Assembly (NCBI RefSeq): GCF_029633825.1
Contig: NZ_CP090641.1
Span: forward strand, 1,240,001 to 1,304,000
Origin: Burkholderia contaminans
GTDB taxonomy: Bacteria; Pseudomonadota; Gammaproteobacteria; Burkholderiales; Burkholderiaceae
DNA: 64,000 bases
Reading direction: 5' to 3'
Part shown: piece by piece, positions 62,455-64,000 of the stretch
How the letters are laid out: every line of letters starts with the position of its first letter
Position numbering within the stretch: the first letter of the stretch is position 1
The notes under the pieces: model-generated
Database searches by the model: none
What the model saw: only the letters and a program-made list of their open reading frames with translations
What the model was told of the DNA's origin: nothing
Translations under genes and position numbers: made by a program

Positions 62455-64000
62455 TCAGCTCGACGGCTTGCGCGTCAGGATCGCGGCGAGCTGCGCGCCG
62501 TTCGGGCTGCCGAGGCCCGTACACGCATCCCAGCCCTGCGCGGCCGCGTACGTACCGTTCGATCCCTGCGTGATGTCGCGCAGCGCACCCGGATTCTTGT
62601 AAAGCACCGGATTGATCCAGCCGGCAGTCGCACCGCCCGCCGCCGCAGTCGACGCCGCATTGATCCGTGCAATCAGCGCGGCCCACAGCGGCGCGACTGC
62701 GCTCGTGCCGCCCATCACCGTGGCCGTGCCCGCGATCGACACTTCGTAGCCCGTCTGCGGCGACGCATCGCCCGCCACATCCGGCACGCCGCGCTTCGCG
62801 AGCGGTGTGCTGCTGCCGTCGGCGCGCGTGAGTTTCAGCCCCTGCTGCCACGCCGGCAGGTCGAACAGCGTGCTGACGCCGCCCCCGCCCGCGCCGCCGC
62901 CGGCCGCCTCGTCGTTCCACGTGACCTCGCTGCGGATGCCCTGCCCGGGCAGCGCGTCGAGCTGCGTGCCGCCGCAGCCGAGCACGTACGGGCTCGATGC
63001 CGGGAAGTCGACATGATCGGCGCCGTCCTGCAGCCCGTCGCCCGAACCGCTGTCGCCCGATGCCGCGCACACCGTGATGCCCTGCGCGGCCGCCGCCTGC
63101 AGCACGCGGTTGAACGCCTGCGCGGACTGCGCTTGCCAGATCGCCTCCGGGCCGCCCCAGCTGATCGAGATCACCGACGGCTTGTTGGTCGTGTCGTTGA
63201 CGGCCGCGTTGACGGCCTGGATGAAGCCCGCGTCGCTGTTCGGTGCGAAGTAGACGGCAATCTTCGCGGCGGGCGCGATCGCGCCGGCGATCTCGATGTC
63301 GAGCGCGACTTCGCCGTCCGGGCCGCTCGGGTCGCCGGTCGGCGTGTTGCGGCCGGTGCCGACGTTCACGTCGACGAGCGTCGGCGGTGTCGTGATGCCG
63401 AGCCCGCGGAAATACTGCTGGATGTCGGCCGCGCGGTAGCCGCCGCCGAGCTCGATGATCGCGATGCATTGCCCGGCGCCGTCGCCGGCCGGGAAGCCGT
63501 ACAGCGATGCCAGCTGGATCGGGGTGAACGTGACGCCCGCCGCGCCGCCGCGCGCGGGCTTGAACGGCGGTCGCAACCGGAAGTGCGGCCGCGCCTGCGG
63601 ACGGCTGTCGAGGCCGAGCACGGCCGTGACGGCGTCGCCGAGATCGTCGGGCAGCGCGATCGGGCCGGAGCGGCCGCGATACTGGCCGATCGACTTGTGC
63701 TCGAAGCGCTCGAGCTTGACGCTGAACGCCGCCTCGAACTGCTGGATCGTGCCGGACAGCACGACGACGCTTTCAACGGGATCGACGCGATCGACCGTCA
63801 GCTGGTGACGACGTGCGAAGTCCTCGGCCTTGCGAATGTCGTCGGGATCGGCGGAAAAGCGTTGCGCGAAAGTTGCGCGCGACACCGGTTTCGCTTGCGC
63901 GTCGCCGGTGGCGAGCTGGTGAAGCAGCGTATCGAGTTGCCCTTCTTCCTGCCGCCGCAACATGATCGTGACGTGGATGCGTTCTGCCGGATCGCACGGG
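62455..64000 (-). CDS. S53 sedolisin/kumamolisin-type peptidase, 5' end beyond window
   Basis: Acid serine-carboxyl endopeptidase. At least 515 residues are visible and the frame is open at the right edge. The codons before the internal Met read PCDPAERIHVTI, which resembles the start of a pro-kumamolisin activation domain, so the true start is upstream. The pro-domain ends near ALPDDLG; the catalytic Glu/Asp pair is in EVALDIEIAG, the oxyanion aspartate in ASGDSGSGD and the serine in GGTSAVAPLW; a calcium site GWDACTGLGSPNG lies near the end. No export signal can be judged because the start is missing. Confidence 0.92.
   Translation of the reverse strand, partial: PCDPAERIHVTIMLRRQEEGQLDTLLHQLATGDAQAKPVSRATFAQRFSADPDDIRKAEDFARRHQLTVDRVDPVESVVVLSGTIQQFEAAFSVKLERFEHKSIGQYRGRSGPIALPDDLGDAVTAVLGLDSRPQARPHFRLRPPFKPARGGAAGVTFTPIQLASLYGFPAGDGAGQCIAIIELGGGYRAADIQQYFRGLGITTPPTLVDVNVGTGRNTPTGDPSGPDGEVALDIEIAGAIAPAAKIAVYFAPNSDAGFIQAVNAAVNDTTNKPSVISISWGGPEAIWQAQSAQAFNRVLQAAAAQGITVCAASGDSGSGDGLQDGADHVDFPASSPYVLGCGGTQLDALPGQGIRSEVTWNDEAAGGGAGGGGVSTLFDLPAWQQGLKLTRADGSSTPLAKRGVPDVAGDASPQTGYEVSIAGTATVMGGTSAVAPLWAALIARINAASTAAAGGATAGWINPVLYKNPGALRDITQGSNGTYAAAQGWDACTGLGSPNGAQLAAILTRKPSS

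Noticed and set aside
1..64000. Search for tRNA/rRNA genes, insertion sequences, CRISPR arrays and prophage
   Set aside because: No transposase, integrase, terminal inverted repeats, spaced direct repeats or structural RNA was recognised; the only composition break is the small islet near 18.3-19.2 kb.

Overview
The window is high-GC (about 66-67%), almost fully coding, and looks like a secondary replicon of a Burkholderia cepacia complex-type betaproteobacterium. This is inferred from codon use, three Burkholderiales trimeric porins of the OpcP type, a Tat-exported phospholipase C and many small catabolic loci, each with its own transporter and regulator. No rRNA, tRNA, insertion sequence, prophage or CRISPR array was seen.

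Layout. 1-1659: the end of a Tat-exported phospholipase C and a small lipoprotein. 1975-8560: a complete liuDCBA leucine/isovalerate operon facing a TetR regulator, with two matching operator-like palindromes between them. 8615-15152: a vanillate-type aromatic demethylation locus (MarR regulator, VanA and VanB, a second Rieske oxygenase, AAHS transporter, porin). 15179-18231: an exported OB-fold-like protein and a Fur-box TonB receptor. 18.4-19.2 kb: a small low-GC islet with a YiiD_C-type thioesterase. 19513-28917: single genes (Bcr/CflA pump, LysR, secreted beta-propeller-like protein, GFA protein, porin, LysE exporter, GNAT, phosphoesterase, hydrolase). 29008-31870: a two-component system divergent from an anchored thioredoxin. 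31926-36624: PaiB, a MocR regulator and a class A penicillin-binding protein. 36789-42475: a purine-nucleoside scavenging block (adenosine deaminase, AzgA-type permease, LysR, Tat-exported nucleoside hydrolase, porin). 42636-49269: L,D-transpeptidase, MFS carrier, MscS-type channel, an unknown protein. 49433-55373: lysine/pipecolate catabolism (amaB, lysP, amaA, TetR). 55449-60627: phospholipase D-like protein, DeoR regulator, a small protein, EamA transporter, nadE. 60703-64000: an S10 serine carboxypeptidase and an S53 sedolisin that runs off the right edge.

Most loci follow one plan: outer-membrane porin or receptor, inner-membrane carrier, catabolic enzymes and a divergent regulator. I did not find an unmistakably new system. 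The best leads are the acid-protease pair, the low-GC thioesterase islet, the dual-oxygenase van locus, the porin-equipped purine block, and several palindromes between divergent genes.
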